Shown in pieces: positions 26,440 through 34,893 of a DNA stretch of 64,000 nt (its first letter is position 1; every line of letters begins with the position of its first letter). Made by a program: the position numbers and the translations under genes. The DNA is from Rapidithrix thailandica. Its GTDB lineage: Bacteria > Bacteroidota > Bacteroidia > Cytophagales > Flammeovirgaceae. The DNA lies in the NCBI RefSeq assembly GCF_039710355.1, contig NZ_JBDKWZ010000002.1, positions 62,001-126,000 of the forward strand, written 5' to 3'. The notes below the pieces were generated by a model. The model did no database searches. It was given only the letters and a program-made list of their open reading frames with translations, and was not told the DNA's origin.

Positions 26440-26630
26440 TACGGAGTACAAGAAAAACCAAAATAGGTTAGTTGTTTTGATGGGGTTTCGGTAATTAATC
26501 TTTTTGGATATCTTGTTTAATTGGTAAATTATTGATCTTCAGTTAAATAATGAGTTATTTAAATCTTAATAATGATACTTCTTTGTCTGCATTTCGCTTA
26601 CTTCCTGATTTTTAATTCTTTTTATTTGAA

Positions 26631-26679
26631 ATAAAAAGACCTTTTTATCTTTTATTAATCAAAAAACTTTTTACATTTG
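26631..26679 (+). promoter_or_regulatory. ric promoter with palindromic operator
   Basis: ATAAAAAG-AC-CTTTTTAT (26631-26648) is a perfect palindrome with 8-bp arms. Downstream lies TACATTTG (26672-26679), a match to the -7 element TAnnTTTG, while the -33 position lacks TTTG. The palindrome centre falls near -44 from the predicted start, suggesting an activator-type site. A 16/18 match lies upstream of the globin gene at 28068. Confidence 0.6.
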
Positions 26680-26703
26680 TCCTGAACACAACCTGATAAT
26701 ACT

Positions 26704-27441
26704 ATGAAAGTATCTGTAAATGAAACCTTGGGAGCCATGGTAAGCCGTAATTACCAAGCAGCGGATGTATTTGAAAAATATCATTTGGACTTTTGTTGTC
26801 GTGGAGGCCGGACGCTGGAAGAGGCCTGTACCGATGAAGACATATTAGCTAACGTACTGGCCGCTCTTCAAGAGTTACCGGACAGTAACAGGACTGAGTC
26901 CGCAAATGTAAACGTTGCCGATTGGCCTCCGGATTTGTTGGTTGACTATATCGAAAAAAAACACCATCGCTATGTAGAAGAAGCCATACCACTCTTAAAA
27001 GGGTATCTTGAAAAAATTGTCGCGGTACATGGAAGGAACCACCCGGAACTGATGGAGATTTTTCAATTATTTGAATCCTCTGCCGGGGCTTTAGCTCAAC
27101 ATATGAAAAAGGAAGAGTTCATTTTATTCCCTTATGTACGCAAATTGATACAGCAAAAGGGCAGGGGCGAACAATCTGGGTTTGGGTCCGTGGCCAATCC
27201 TATCCGGGTGATGATGAATGAACATAGCGATGAAGGGGAACGGTTTGAAAAAATCCGGGCATTAAGCAATGATTATACTCCGCCAAGTGATGCCTGTACT
27301 ACCTACCGGGTGGCTTTTGCCAAACTAAATGAGTTTGAGAAAGATCTCCACCGGCATATACACTTGGAGAATAACATCTTGTTTCCCCAAACTGAATTAT
27401 TGGAAAAGAATATGCAAAATGCCAGGGATCGTATAGTTTAG
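26704..27441 (+). CDS. ric: Iron-sulfur cluster repair di-iron protein (RIC/ScdA/YtfE)
   Basis: A 245-residue protein that repairs Fe-S clusters damaged by NO or oxidants. Residues 1-50 form the DUF542 domain with the paired cysteines in DFCCRGGRTLEEAC (C31, C32). Residues about 75-235 form a hemerythrin-like four-helix bundle with the expected di-iron ligands: H87/H88, H109, H133 with E137, H174 (MMNEHSDEGE), and the HRHIHLENN cluster (H216-H220). The domain order and length are standard for the family. It opens a same-strand NO-defence run with an Rrf2 regulator, truncated globin and NO reductase. A palindrome plus -7 box precedes it. Confidence 0.95.
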   Translation: MKVSVNETLGAMVSRNYQAADVFEKYHLDFCCRGGRTLEEACTDEDILANVLAALQELPDSNRTESANVNVADWPPDLLVDYIEKKHHRYVEEAIPLLKGYLEKIVAVHGRNHPELMEIFQLFESSAGALAQHMKKEEFILFPYVRKLIQQKGRGEQSGFGSVANPIRVMMNEHSDEGERFEKIRALSNDYTPPSDACTTYRVAFAKLNEFEKDLHRHIHLENNILFPQTELLEKNMQNARDRIV

Positions 27442-27526
27442 CATTTCATAAAAAGGAAAATTAACGGATGGGTGTAAAGAAGAATGAAAAGCACCTGATC
27501 TGGTAAACCATTAACTTAAAAAGGGA

Positions 27527-27958
27527 ATGTTTTCAAAGGCATGTGAATACGGAATCAGAGCGGTAATATTTATAGTAGCCAGAACCGAACAGGGGAAACG
27601 AGCCGGGATAAAAGATATTTGCAAAGAAATTGAAGCTCCGGAGCCTTTTACTGCGAAGATTCTGCAAAACTTGAGCCGTATGGGTTTGGTGAGTTCCATG
27701 AAGGGTCCCAACGGAGGATTTTATGTAGAACCCCATCAAGCGCAATTGAAACTGATTGATGTAGTCAAAGCCATTGATGGAGACAAACTTTTTACCGGTT
27801 GCGGTTTGGGAGTCAAAGAATGCTCAGAAGACAAACCCTGTCCGATTCATCACCAGTTCAAAGCAATCCGGAATTCCCTACAAGAGATGTTAGAGAATAT
27901 CTCGGTCCGGGAATTAACGGAAGATTTAAGCAATGGTTTGGTGTTTTTGAAAAAATGA
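27527..27958 (+). CDS. Rrf2-family regulator, NsrR-like
   Basis: A 143-residue transcriptional regulator with the winged helix typical of Rrf2 proteins (about residues 1-80; recognition region IEAPEPFTAKILQNLSRMGL, wing GPNGGFYV). Three cysteines, C92, C99 and C105 (CGLGVKECSEDKPC), have the spacing seen in [Fe-S]-binding members such as NsrR and IscR. Position between ric and a globin/NO reductase pair argues for an NO sensor like NsrR, but IscR- or RsrR-type sensing cannot be excluded from sequence. The shared palindromes in the cluster are candidate targets. Confidence 0.88.
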   Translation: MFSKACEYGIRAVIFIVARTEQGKRAGIKDICKEIEAPEPFTAKILQNLSRMGLVSSMKGPNGGFYVEPHQAQLKLIDVVKAIDGDKLFTGCGLGVKECSEDKPCPIHHQFKAIRNSLQEMLENISVRELTEDLSNGLVFLKK

Positions 27959-28067
27959 TTGCCATTTCTCCTAATAATCAATACCTTTATTTTTGTATGT
28001 AATTAGCTTTGTTAAAGCAGCCTCTCCTTGTTTTGAGGGAACTGTGAATGGTTTGTTTAAATAAAAG

Positions 28068-28085
28068 ATAAAAAGATCTTTAAAT
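28068..28085 (+). promoter_or_regulatory. Palindromic operator upstream of the truncated globin
   Basis: ATAAAAAG-AT-CTTTAAAT matches the ric-promoter palindrome at 16 of 18 positions, counting the spacer as free, and has AAAAGATCTTT at its core. It lies only 10 nt before the globin start codon. A TATTTTTG -7-like element is at 27988-27995, so the site would fall inside the transcript and suit repression. Confidence 0.5.
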
Positions 28086-28094
28086 AATTTTATT

Positions 28095-28472
28095 ATGCAG
28101 TGTACTAAACCGATCGAACAACTGGAAGACATCCGGCAACTAGTAAAGGAGTTTTACGCCCGGGTCCGGCAGGATGCAATGCTCGGGCCTGTATTTAATG
28201 AACAGATTAGCGACTGGACGAAGCACCTCTCCATCATGTATCGATTCTGGCAGACGTTGTTACTGGAAGAATATACCTATAAGGGAAGCCCCTTTCTCCA
28301 ACATATGCATTTGCCGGTTACCCGGAAACATTATGATCATTGGTTAGATCTATTTTGCCAAACCGTAGATGCTCTTTTTCATGGAGCGAAAGCCGAGGAA
28401 GCCAAATGGAGGGCAAGCCGGATGGCGGAAGTTTTTTGGAGTAAAACGGAATTTATGAGAGAGACGAGTTAA
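28095..28472 (+). CDS. Group III truncated haemoglobin
   Basis: A 125-residue 2-on-2 globin. The group III pattern is clear: LEDIRQLVKEFYARVRQDAM, LGPVFNEQISDWTKHL, YRFWQTLLLEEYTYKGSPF, and the F-helix region QHMHLPVTRKHYDHWLDLF with the haem-ligand histidine, followed by TVDALFHGAKAEEAKWRASR. Group III globins in Campylobacter and others protect respiration from NO. It sits between an NsrR-like regulator and NO reductase, which fits NO binding or dioxygenation. The family call is strong; the exact chemistry is not known from sequence. Confidence 0.92.
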   Translation: MQCTKPIEQLEDIRQLVKEFYARVRQDAMLGPVFNEQISDWTKHLSIMYRFWQTLLLEEYTYKGSPFLQHMHLPVTRKHYDHWLDLFCQTVDALFHGAKAEEAKWRASRMAEVFWSKTEFMRETS

Positions 28473-28600
28473 GTTTTGAACATCACTCAATACCGAATTG
28501 TATAGGCATATCAAACAGTGGTATACCGTTTCATTCACCAACCACAGTAAACTGTTTCTCATTATTTTTTACTTGATTATTTAATTACAAATCTATCCTT

Positions 28601-30889
28601 ATGAAAACATATAAAACCCTATGGATAACCCTGGGCTTTGTCGTTGGGGTTTCTTTTTTGGTGTTAGGGTATTTTGGTGTGAGAATTTATCAAATGGCCC
28701 CGCCTATTCCGGAGAAAGTGGTTTCGGAAAGTGGCGAACTTCTTTTTACCGGGCAAGATATTAAAGACGGTCAAAATGTGTGGCAGAGTATAGGAGGGCA
28801 GGAGATAGGGTCCATTTGGGGGCATGGTGCTTACCAAGCCCCGGACTGGACGGCCGATTGGCTACACCGGGAAGCGGTATTTATGTTGGATCGTCTGGCG
28901 CAAAGCCGGGAAAGTAAACACTATCAAGAACTCCCTGAAGAACTTCAGGCCCAACTGGAAGTGGTTTTGCAAAAGGATATTCGTCAGAATACCTATCAAG
29001 AAACTTCGGGAGAGCTGATAATTTCCAATTTGCGGGCAGAAGCATTTCATCAGAATAGTGTATACTACAAGGGACTGTTTACCAACGACCCCCAATTTGA
29101 TGCATTACGGGAGAGCTATGCCCTTCAGGAGAATGCGTTAAAAGATCCGGAAAGAGTCCGGAAAATGAATGCCTTTTTCTTCTGGGCATCCTGGGCCTGT
29201 GTAACACAACGTCCGGGGGAGCAAGTCAGTTACACCCAGAATTGGCCTCCTGACAAGATGATTGGCAATATCCCTAATGGGGACCTGATTTTGTGGACGG
29301 GCTTTAGTGTGATTATGCTATTATTAGGTGTTGGTTTATTGGCCTTTTACCATGCCCGTAACGAAGGTGCGGAAGAGCTGGCAGAAAGTTTACCGGAAAC
29401 CGATCCTTTGTTGGGTTTAAAACCTACTCCTTCGATGAAAGCCACGCTCAAGTATTTTTGGATTGTAACAGCATTGATTTTGGTGCAGGTACTGCTGGGG
29501 GTTGTTACAGCCCACTATGGTGTGGAAGGGCAGGGGTTTTACGGACTTTCGTTGGCCGAACTCTTGCCGTATTCCGTTACACGCACCTGGCATGTGCAAT
29601 TGGCGATCTTCTGGATTGCAACTTCCTGGTTAGCAACCGGTTTGTATATTGCCCCGGCAGTATCCGGACACGAGCCGAAATTACAAAAATTGGGTGTGAA
29701 TTTCCTGTTTGGCGCTTTGTTGCTTATCGTAGTGGGCTCGTTGGCCGGGCAGTGGATGGGAATTATGCAGAAGTTGAACTTGGTCGATAATTTCTGGTTT
29801 GGACATCAAGGGTATGAATATGTGGATTTGGGGCGTTTTTGGCAGGGCTTCTTATTGATAGGTTTGTTTTTATGGTTGTTTTTGATGGGAAGGGCTTTAT
29901 TGCCGGCTTTGCAACAAAAAACCGAAAGCCGTCATTTGCTTTTATTGTTCCTGATTTCCTCCATTGCGATTGCCGTCTTTTACGCAGCCGGATTAATGTG
30001 GGGTCGTCAAACACATTTGGCCGTAGCCGAATATTGGCGCTGGTGGGTCGTGCACTTGTGGGTAGAGGGTTTCTTTGAAGTGTTTGCTACAGTGGTTGCG
30101 GCTTTCTTGTTTACCCGGATGGGATTGTTGCGGATCCAATCGGCTACAGCCGGGGTGTTGTTTGCTACTATTATTTTCCTGGCAGGAGGAATTATCGGTA
30201 CTTTTCATCACTTGTACTTCAGCGGAACACCCACAGCCGTATTGGCCTTAGGGGCTACTTTTAGTGCTTTGGAAGTAGTGCCGTTGGTATTGATAGGTTT
30301 TGAGGCATTTCACAATTATAAACTCAGCAAGGCAACTTCTTGGGTGAAAGCTTATAAGTGGCCGATTTATTGTCTGGTGGCAGTGTCTTTTTGGAATTTG
30401 GTGGGGGCCGGTATTTTCGGTTTTTTGATTAATCCGCCTATAGCCTTGTATTATATGCAAGGGCTCAATACCACCCCTGTACACGGGCATACGGCCTTAT
30501 TTGGAGTGTATGGTATGTTGGGCATTGGTTTGATGCTATTTGTGTTAAGAGGACTTTATCAAAAAGTGGTTTGGAAGGAGAAAGCCTTGTTTTATGCTTT
30601 TTGGTCAATCAATATTGGTTTGGTATTGATGGTGGTATTGAGCTTACTGCCTATTGGGCTGTTACAAACCATTGCGAGCGTGAACGAAGGAATGTGGTAT
30701 GCGCGTTCCGCTGAATTTATGCAAGAACCTCATATGGAAATGCTGCGATGGCTGCGCTCAGTGGGGGACACCCTTTTTGCTTTCGGAACCGTAGCCTTGG
30801 CTTGGTTTGTATTGGGATTAAAAACCGGATGGAGTACAAAACGGCAACAGCCCACTGTGGAAAAAACGGACAATCTGCAGAAGGTCTAA
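28601..30889 (+). CDS. norZ: Quinol-dependent nitric oxide reductase (qNor)
   Basis: A 762-residue single-subunit NO reductase that reduces NO to N2O with electrons from quinol. The N-terminal extension replacing NorC is present: a first TM helix, then LLFTGQDIKDGQNVWQSIGG and WGHGAYQAPDWTADWLHRE, diagnostic of qNor. The catalytic part has about 13 TM helices with the haem and FeB ligands of the haem-copper superfamily (TWHVQLAIFW, WWVVHLWVEGFFEVFATVV, GTFHHLYFSGTP, HGHTALFGVYGMLGIGLML). Length and domain order are normal. No nitrite reductase or nosZ lies nearby, so detoxification rather than full denitrification is the likelier role. Confidence 0.95.
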   Translation: MKTYKTLWITLGFVVGVSFLVLGYFGVRIYQMAPPIPEKVVSESGELLFTGQDIKDGQNVWQSIGGQEIGSIWGHGAYQAPDWTADWLHREAVFMLDRLAQSRESKHYQELPEELQAQLEVVLQKDIRQNTYQETSGELIISNLRAEAFHQNSVYYKGLFTNDPQFDALRESYALQENALKDPERVRKMNAFFFWASWACVTQRPGEQVSYTQNWPPDKMIGNIPNGDLILWTGFSVIMLLLGVGLLAFYHARNEGAEELAESLPETDPLLGLKPTPSMKATLKYFWIVTALILVQVLLGVVTAHYGVEGQGFYGLSLAELLPYSVTRTWHVQLAIFWIATSWLATGLYIAPAVSGHEPKLQKLGVNFLFGALLLIVVGSLAGQWMGIMQKLNLVDNFWFGHQGYEYVDLGRFWQGFLLIGLFLWLFLMGRALLPALQQKTESRHLLLLFLISSIAIAVFYAAGLMWGRQTHLAVAEYWRWWVVHLWVEGFFEVFATVVAAFLFTRMGLLRIQSATAGVLFATIIFLAGGIIGTFHHLYFSGTPTAVLALGATFSALEVVPLVLIGFEAFHNYKLSKATSWVKAYKWPIYCLVAVSFWNLVGAGIFGFLINPPIALYYMQGLNTTPVHGHTALFGVYGMLGIGLMLFVLRGLYQKVVWKEKALFYAFWSINIGLVLMVVLSLLPIGLLQTIASVNEGMWYARSAEFMQEPHMEMLRWLRSVGDTLFAFGTVALAWFVLGLKTGWSTKRQQPTVEKTDNLQKV

Positions 30890-30908
30890 GCAAATAATCA
30901 TCAAATCA

Positions 30909-30969
30909 GAGAAAGAGCTTCGGTATGAAATACGTAAATAAAAGTAGAGTTTTTTCAAAGCTCTTTCTC
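30909..30969 (+). terminator. Possible hairpin terminator of the NO cluster
   Basis: GAGAAAGAGCTT (30909-30920) and AAGCTCTTTCTC (30958-30969) form a perfect 12-bp inverted repeat with a 37-nt loop, 20 nt after the NO reductase stop. The long loop and lack of a T run make it a weak intrinsic terminator at best. Confidence 0.4.
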
Positions 30970-31130
30970 ATGCTAGATCTGTAGAAGGGTGAAGTTTTTC
31001 TTTTCTAGGAAACAAACCACTGTGTAAAGCTGGAAAAAAATTATACTGTAAACCCTCTCGATTCATATTCGGTTTTTCTAGGAAATCAGTTAATAGAAGA
31101 CTTTGATGGAAAGTTATGATTTTTAATAAA

Positions 31131-31285
31131 GAAGTGAATTAAACTTTTTCTTTTTCCTGAAAAATGTTTCAAAAACGCCTCTTCTGTGTTACTTTTCTCA
31201 ACAATAGCTTTGGCTATTCTCTTCAAAAAGTGCCTTGATGAGCCGATTTTGATCCCATATTCGGTCAAAAACTATACGTTTAAAC
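31131..31285. repeat. Interspersed repeat, long copy
   Basis: This 155-bp segment is shared with 53872-53972. The first 45 bp (to TTTCAAAAA) are virtually identical, and the last part, from GTGCCTTGA to GGTCAAAAACTA and TAAAC, differs at a few positions. The long copy has 54 extra bp (31176-31229) flanked by the 8-bp direct repeat TTCAAAAA. It lies between NO reductase and tRNA-Leu; apart from this, the hairpin at 30909 and the tRNA promoter, the 545-bp gap holds nothing recognised. Confidence 0.8.
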
Positions 31286-31388
31286 TAGTTCAAAATAAGA
31301 AATGATAAATTGATGAAAAAAAATAAAAATGTAACTTTTTGTATTTGAGTTACTTGAAAAATAGTTGTGATTTTTCCTTGAGAAGATG

Positions 31389-31419
31389 TTTGGGAAGTAC
31401 GATTTTCTTACTATGTTTG
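31389..31419 (+). promoter_or_regulatory. Promoter of tRNA-Leu
   Basis: TTTG (31389-31392), a 19-nt spacer and TATGTTTG (31412-31419) match the Bacteroidota primary-sigma consensus TTTG-N19-TAnnTTTG exactly. The tRNA begins 16 nt after the -7 element. Confidence 0.8.
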
Positions 31420-31434
31420 CACCGCACTTTTGAG

Positions 31435-31518
31435 GCCTAGGTGGCGGAATTGGTAGACGCGTTGGTCTCAAACACCAATGGCCATTAGGCCGTGCCGGTT
31501 CGACTCCGGCTCTAGGTA
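31435..31518 (+). tRNA. tRNA-Leu (anticodon CAA)
   Basis: An 84-nt class II tRNA. The acceptor GCCTAGG pairs with TCTAGGT (two G-U pairs), the D-arm contains TGGCGGAATTGGTAGACGC, the anticodon stem is TTGGT/ACCAA with loop CTCAAAC (anticodon CAA, reading UUG), and there is a long variable arm (TGGCCATTAGGCC) and T-arm GCCGGTTCGACTCCGGC. The discriminator base is A, as required for Leu. CCA is not encoded. Confidence 0.96.
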
Positions 31519-31525
31519 CAATTGC

Positions 31526-31558
31526 AAACCGCTCAATATTCTGTTGAGCGGTTTTTTT
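31526..31558 (+). terminator. Terminator after tRNA-Leu
   Basis: AAACCGCTCAA (31526-31536) pairs perfectly with TTGAGCGGTTT (31544-31554) around a 7-nt loop and ends in a run of seven T. Confidence 0.92.
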
Positions 31559-31765
31559 ATGAACAATATCGAGTACCTTCCCCCAATTCATTTAAAAAAA
31601 TGGATATGTTTCTTATTTGATGAATTTCTCTGCCTTTTGAAATTATTCAAAAGTCTGGAAATTGTTAAAGGAAATCGGTATAACTTTGGTATATACTCTA
31701 CTATCGTGATATGCTTACCATCGACTAACAGTGCTATTTTACCACAAACACAAAACAAATTGATA

Positions 31766-32344
31766 ATGAAATTCCTGGTAACACCAATGTTATTAGTTTC
31801 CCTGTTATTTACCTCTTCCGGCCAGGCGCAAGTGCGGCTTGTCACATTGGAGCCGGAACAGGTATCTTTAAACGATCGTGATTTTTATATCAAAGAAGTA
31901 ATTGATGCCCGGGATGACAAACACTCGATAGGAGTGGCGAAAGTGGGCGTATTTAACAATAAGGTAACTGTAGACTTACAACATGGGGTGGAAAAAGCTC
32001 TTAAGCAGTTTTTAGACAGTTCCTTACCCAAAGAAAAAGGGCAAATAGGCTTGATCTTAAAGGTGGGAAAATTGAGTATTTCGGATAAAAGCAGTTTTAC
32101 GAATAGTTCCGGAAGGGTGGATGTAACCTTAGACTTTTACATAACCAATGAAAGCAGTATCGCAAAAGTATATACCGCTAAGGTTGTGTATAAAACGAAG
32201 GCTTTGAACGTGATGAAGCAAATTCCGGAGAGTGTAAAAACGGCTTTGCTTAAGGGGGTCAAGGAGTTTGATCAGTCCAAGTGGCAAGATGTTCCGCCGG
32301 TATTTGAAGATCGTGATGTATTGGACGTCTACAGACAACGGTAG
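31766..32344 (+). CDS. Secreted hypothetical protein
   Basis: A 192-residue protein starting at ATG 31766 (MKFLVTPMLLVSLLFTSSGQAQ, a clear signal peptide). The open frame reaches back into the tRNA gene, which cannot be coding. The mature part has beta-strand/turn character with two halves: VSLNDRDFYIKEVIDARDDK, then a central KEKGQIGLILKVGKLSISDK and DVTLDFYITNESSIAKVYTA, ending in SKWQDVPPVFEDRDVLD. The layout resembles periplasmic YajG/DUF4136-like lipoprotein domains, but it lacks a lipid Cys and I cannot name a family. It ends at a strong bidirectional terminator. Confidence 0.7.
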   Translation: MKFLVTPMLLVSLLFTSSGQAQVRLVTLEPEQVSLNDRDFYIKEVIDARDDKHSIGVAKVGVFNNKVTVDLQHGVEKALKQFLDSSLPKEKGQIGLILKVGKLSISDKSSFTNSSGRVDVTLDFYITNESSIAKVYTAKVVYKTKALNVMKQIPESVKTALLKGVKEFDQSKWQDVPPVFEDRDVLDVYRQR

Positions 32345-32397
32345 GAGGAATTCATCACATAGTCTTTTAAGTTATTTAACGTTGCGGTTTCTCATAC

Positions 32398-32448
32398 AAA
32401 AGAGCCATGTACTACAAAGTCTATGGGCCTGTAGTACATGGCTCTTTT
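32398..32448. terminator. Bidirectional terminator
   Basis: AAAAGAGCCATGTACTACA (32398-32416) pairs perfectly over 19 bp with 32430-32448, with A and T runs at the two ends. It serves both the gene ending at 32344 and the haem peroxidase gene ending at 32473 on the other strand. Confidence 0.93.
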
Positions 32449-32472
32449 TCAAATTACGCTTTTGCTGTGTGG

Positions 32473-34893
32473 CTACTGTTCTGTGGCGTCAAAAATCCAA
32501 CCTTGCCCGGTAATATCCTCATCGTGGCCTGCCACTCGTATGCGGATTTTTCCGCCTTCTTCATCACGAAAGGCCACCACTGTTCCTTGAGCAACAAAAT
32601 GCCTGCGACCATCGAGTTCAACCTCTTCCGGAGCTTTTTCCAAGATGGTATACACTTCGTATTTGCCCAAGTTTAATGTGAATAAACTGATCAGCCGTAA
32701 AGTTTCGGTAGCATCGTCAATGGTCAGGTATTGATTGTTGATGCGTTTGCAGAGCAACTTTTGTTGTACCACCCGGTCGTCTTGTGGAATCCCGGGAGAG
32801 TCAAAGTCCGAATAGCGCATTTCATTGTCTACGATAATTTCAAAATCTGTCAAAATATCCGCCCGGTCATGGACATCTTCGGTAGGAGCCGAGGTTTCCC
32901 GGGCAGAGAAAATCCAACCCTGAGGCTGCTCATTCTCGTCATGCCCGGCCGCCTTCATAAAGTTTTTCCCTTTGCCGTCCTGGTACACAACGATAGTCCC
33001 CTCTGCCGGGAAAAATTTAGGGTCATACGTTCTTCCTGGCAATAACTTTTGTTGACAGTGATAGAAACTCATGCCTTCAATCTCCAAGTTGAATAAGCCA
33101 TGTACCCTTCTTACTCTTTCTTCGAAGGTAATACTTTGTCCTACCCGGCTGATGACTAAGGTCTCGTTAAAGGCTTGGATTCCGGTATCAATATTTCCGG
33201 GAGTTTCATAGTGGGCCAAGCGCACCCGGGTTTCCAATTGGATGCGTTGAACGGCTTGAGGCAGCGTGCCATTATTTGTGCCGGGAATAAAGGGTAAAGG
33301 CGCATAAAAGAGGTCGAATTGTGTGACTCCGATTTTAGTATTGCGTTTTACGATATCTGACAATAGCGTAGACTTCAATTCTTTGACTTCCACCGGTGTT
33401 AAATGCGGGTCATTTTCATACCAAAAGCGATCTCCGTCCCGGAGGCGTTCAAACTGATCTTTCAATACAGTCCGGATGAGTTCTCCTACATTGGCACCGG
33501 GATAGTGATCTTCACAAAGAGCGCCTATCCATACGTCAATATTGTTCACATCTCCATACACTGCTTGTAATTTACTTTGCAAGCTGGCATTATTCGTGAT
33601 TTCGGCAAAGCTTCTGATGGGTTCTAAGCCAAAATCCACCCTACACTGGTTGTAGTTGGCCAATCCGTGATCTCTTCCCCGTTGAATGTTGAGGGAAGCC
33701 AAATCCAAAAACTCTTTGCTCTCCCCATTGAGTGTTTCTGTTTTCCGGGCGGTAGTGTGAAACAGAAAGCTCCGGACACTCTCCACGATTTCATTGTCCA
33801 CCTCTTGCATAATGCTTTGCGAAAGCCCCCGGAACAGGTCTTCTATTTGCAATTTATAATTGCTTAAGCCAAAAACCTCCCGGTTTTTAAACCCGTTGAG
33901 AATTACATCAGGCCGGAAGAATAAATCCCTTAAATTGAAATGATCAATGCTCCCTTGCTTATCGATCACCGCAAGTGTTTCGGAAAGCATGGAATGCCCC
34001 AAACGGTAGCAAGCGGTAGAAAACACATTGGAGATCCCCGGGTTGATATGAGGGTTGTACCCTTCGTAAGGAGCGATAGCGTCTTCACCCAAGAGGGCTG
34101 GCAGGTACTCGTTGAACGTAACTATTTGCATCAAAGCCATTACCCGTTTCCGGGCTTGCTGAAACAAGGCTTCATCATTCCAATCCTTGTGTTGTTTTTT
34201 TAATTGATCACAGATGCGGTTGTGCTCCCGGAGAAATAAAGTGTGCATGAAGGTCAAAACCGAATGCTCGTTGGCTCTAATGTCTCCGGCCGAAAAATGA
34301 GGTTGACCATTGAGGCTTGAAGGAAAGTCATTGATCAAAGGAGCGTCTTGTTGAAGGGGAAGAAAATCCTCTCCGTCAATTTTGGATATTTTTAACTTGC
34401 CGTCTTCAAAGGAACGCAAGGCATTGGCCCGGTGATAACTGTTGCCATAGACATTGGTGGCATCCAAAAACGCGGACAGTTTGTTAATTTGCTGTCTGGG
34501 TCGTTTACTATGGTTTCCGGTATCCGGATCAAATACCGATCGCTCAAAAGGAATTTTACCTTTGGCGACCTTAGGGTCAAGGTCATTGTAAGGGGCGTAA
34601 ATATCGGCTTCGCCAAATTCTTTTCCCGAAGGAGTAAGGTCAAGCTCATGATCGATGAACTGCCCCCAAGCCCATACGAAATTGCTTAAACTGTGCTTAT
34701 TAGGTTTGTTTGGGGTTTGAGGGTAGCAAATGATGTTACTGATTGCGCGGGGTTTGCAGCGGTAAGGGCCAGCCAGCTCGGCTACTCCATCGGCATACTC
34801 GATTTTAGTCAGTCGTAACAGTTGGGAATTGGCACTGCCCCAGTGAGGATTTTCCAGGTTGTTTTTGGTGCCGTCATAAGAGCGAATTTCCAT
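32473..34893 (-). CDS. Animal-type haem peroxidase with duplicated C-terminal domain
   Basis: An 806-residue protein of the peroxidase-cyclooxygenase superfamily. Visible active-site residues are distal D81/H82 (WGQFIDHE), catalytic R206 with the haem-ester Glu E209 (GDIRANEHS), HTLFLREHNRI, and proximal H300 (YRLGH). The peroxidase domain covers about 1-565. After it come two copies of an extra beta-rich domain, about 593-664 and 731-803, each ending in AGHDE-x4/5-QGWIF-x-A. There is no signal peptide or T9SS domain, which is unusual for an enzyme that would be expected outside the cytoplasm. It is a single gene. The substrate is unknown; halide or lipid oxidation is possible. Confidence 0.92.
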   Translation of the reverse strand: MEIRSYDGTKNNLENPHWGSANSQLLRLTKIEYADGVAELAGPYRCKPRAISNIICYPQTPNKPNKHSLSNFVWAWGQFIDHELDLTPSGKEFGEADIYAPYNDLDPKVAKGKIPFERSVFDPDTGNHSKRPRQQINKLSAFLDATNVYGNSYHRANALRSFEDGKLKISKIDGEDFLPLQQDAPLINDFPSSLNGQPHFSAGDIRANEHSVLTFMHTLFLREHNRICDQLKKQHKDWNDEALFQQARKRVMALMQIVTFNEYLPALLGEDAIAPYEGYNPHINPGISNVFSTACYRLGHSMLSETLAVIDKQGSIDHFNLRDLFFRPDVILNGFKNREVFGLSNYKLQIEDLFRGLSQSIMQEVDNEIVESVRSFLFHTTARKTETLNGESKEFLDLASLNIQRGRDHGLANYNQCRVDFGLEPIRSFAEITNNASLQSKLQAVYGDVNNIDVWIGALCEDHYPGANVGELIRTVLKDQFERLRDGDRFWYENDPHLTPVEVKELKSTLLSDIVKRNTKIGVTQFDLFYAPLPFIPGTNNGTLPQAVQRIQLETRVRLAHYETPGNIDTGIQAFNETLVISRVGQSITFEERVRRVHGLFNLEIEGMSFYHCQQKLLPGRTYDPKFFPAEGTIVVYQDGKGKNFMKAAGHDENEQPQGWIFSARETSAPTEDVHDRADILTDFEIIVDNEMRYSDFDSPGIPQDDRVVQQKLLCKRINNQYLTIDDATETLRLISLFTLNLGKYEVYTILEKAPEEVELDGRRHFVAQGTVVAFRDEEGGKIRIRVAGHDEDITGQGWIFDATEQ

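Noticed and set aside
28520..28527. GGTATACC palindrome upstream of NO reductase
   Set aside because: Eight base pairs with weak flanking symmetry and no second copy in the cluster.
31280..31591. Minus-strand frame covering the tRNA and its terminator
   Set aside because: It reads the complement of tRNA-Leu (with the tell-tale AGVEPARP peptide) and has no gene character.
31478..31765. Upstream extension of the secreted hypothetical gene
   Set aside because: The in-frame start lies inside the tRNA, and the signal peptide begins only at 31766.
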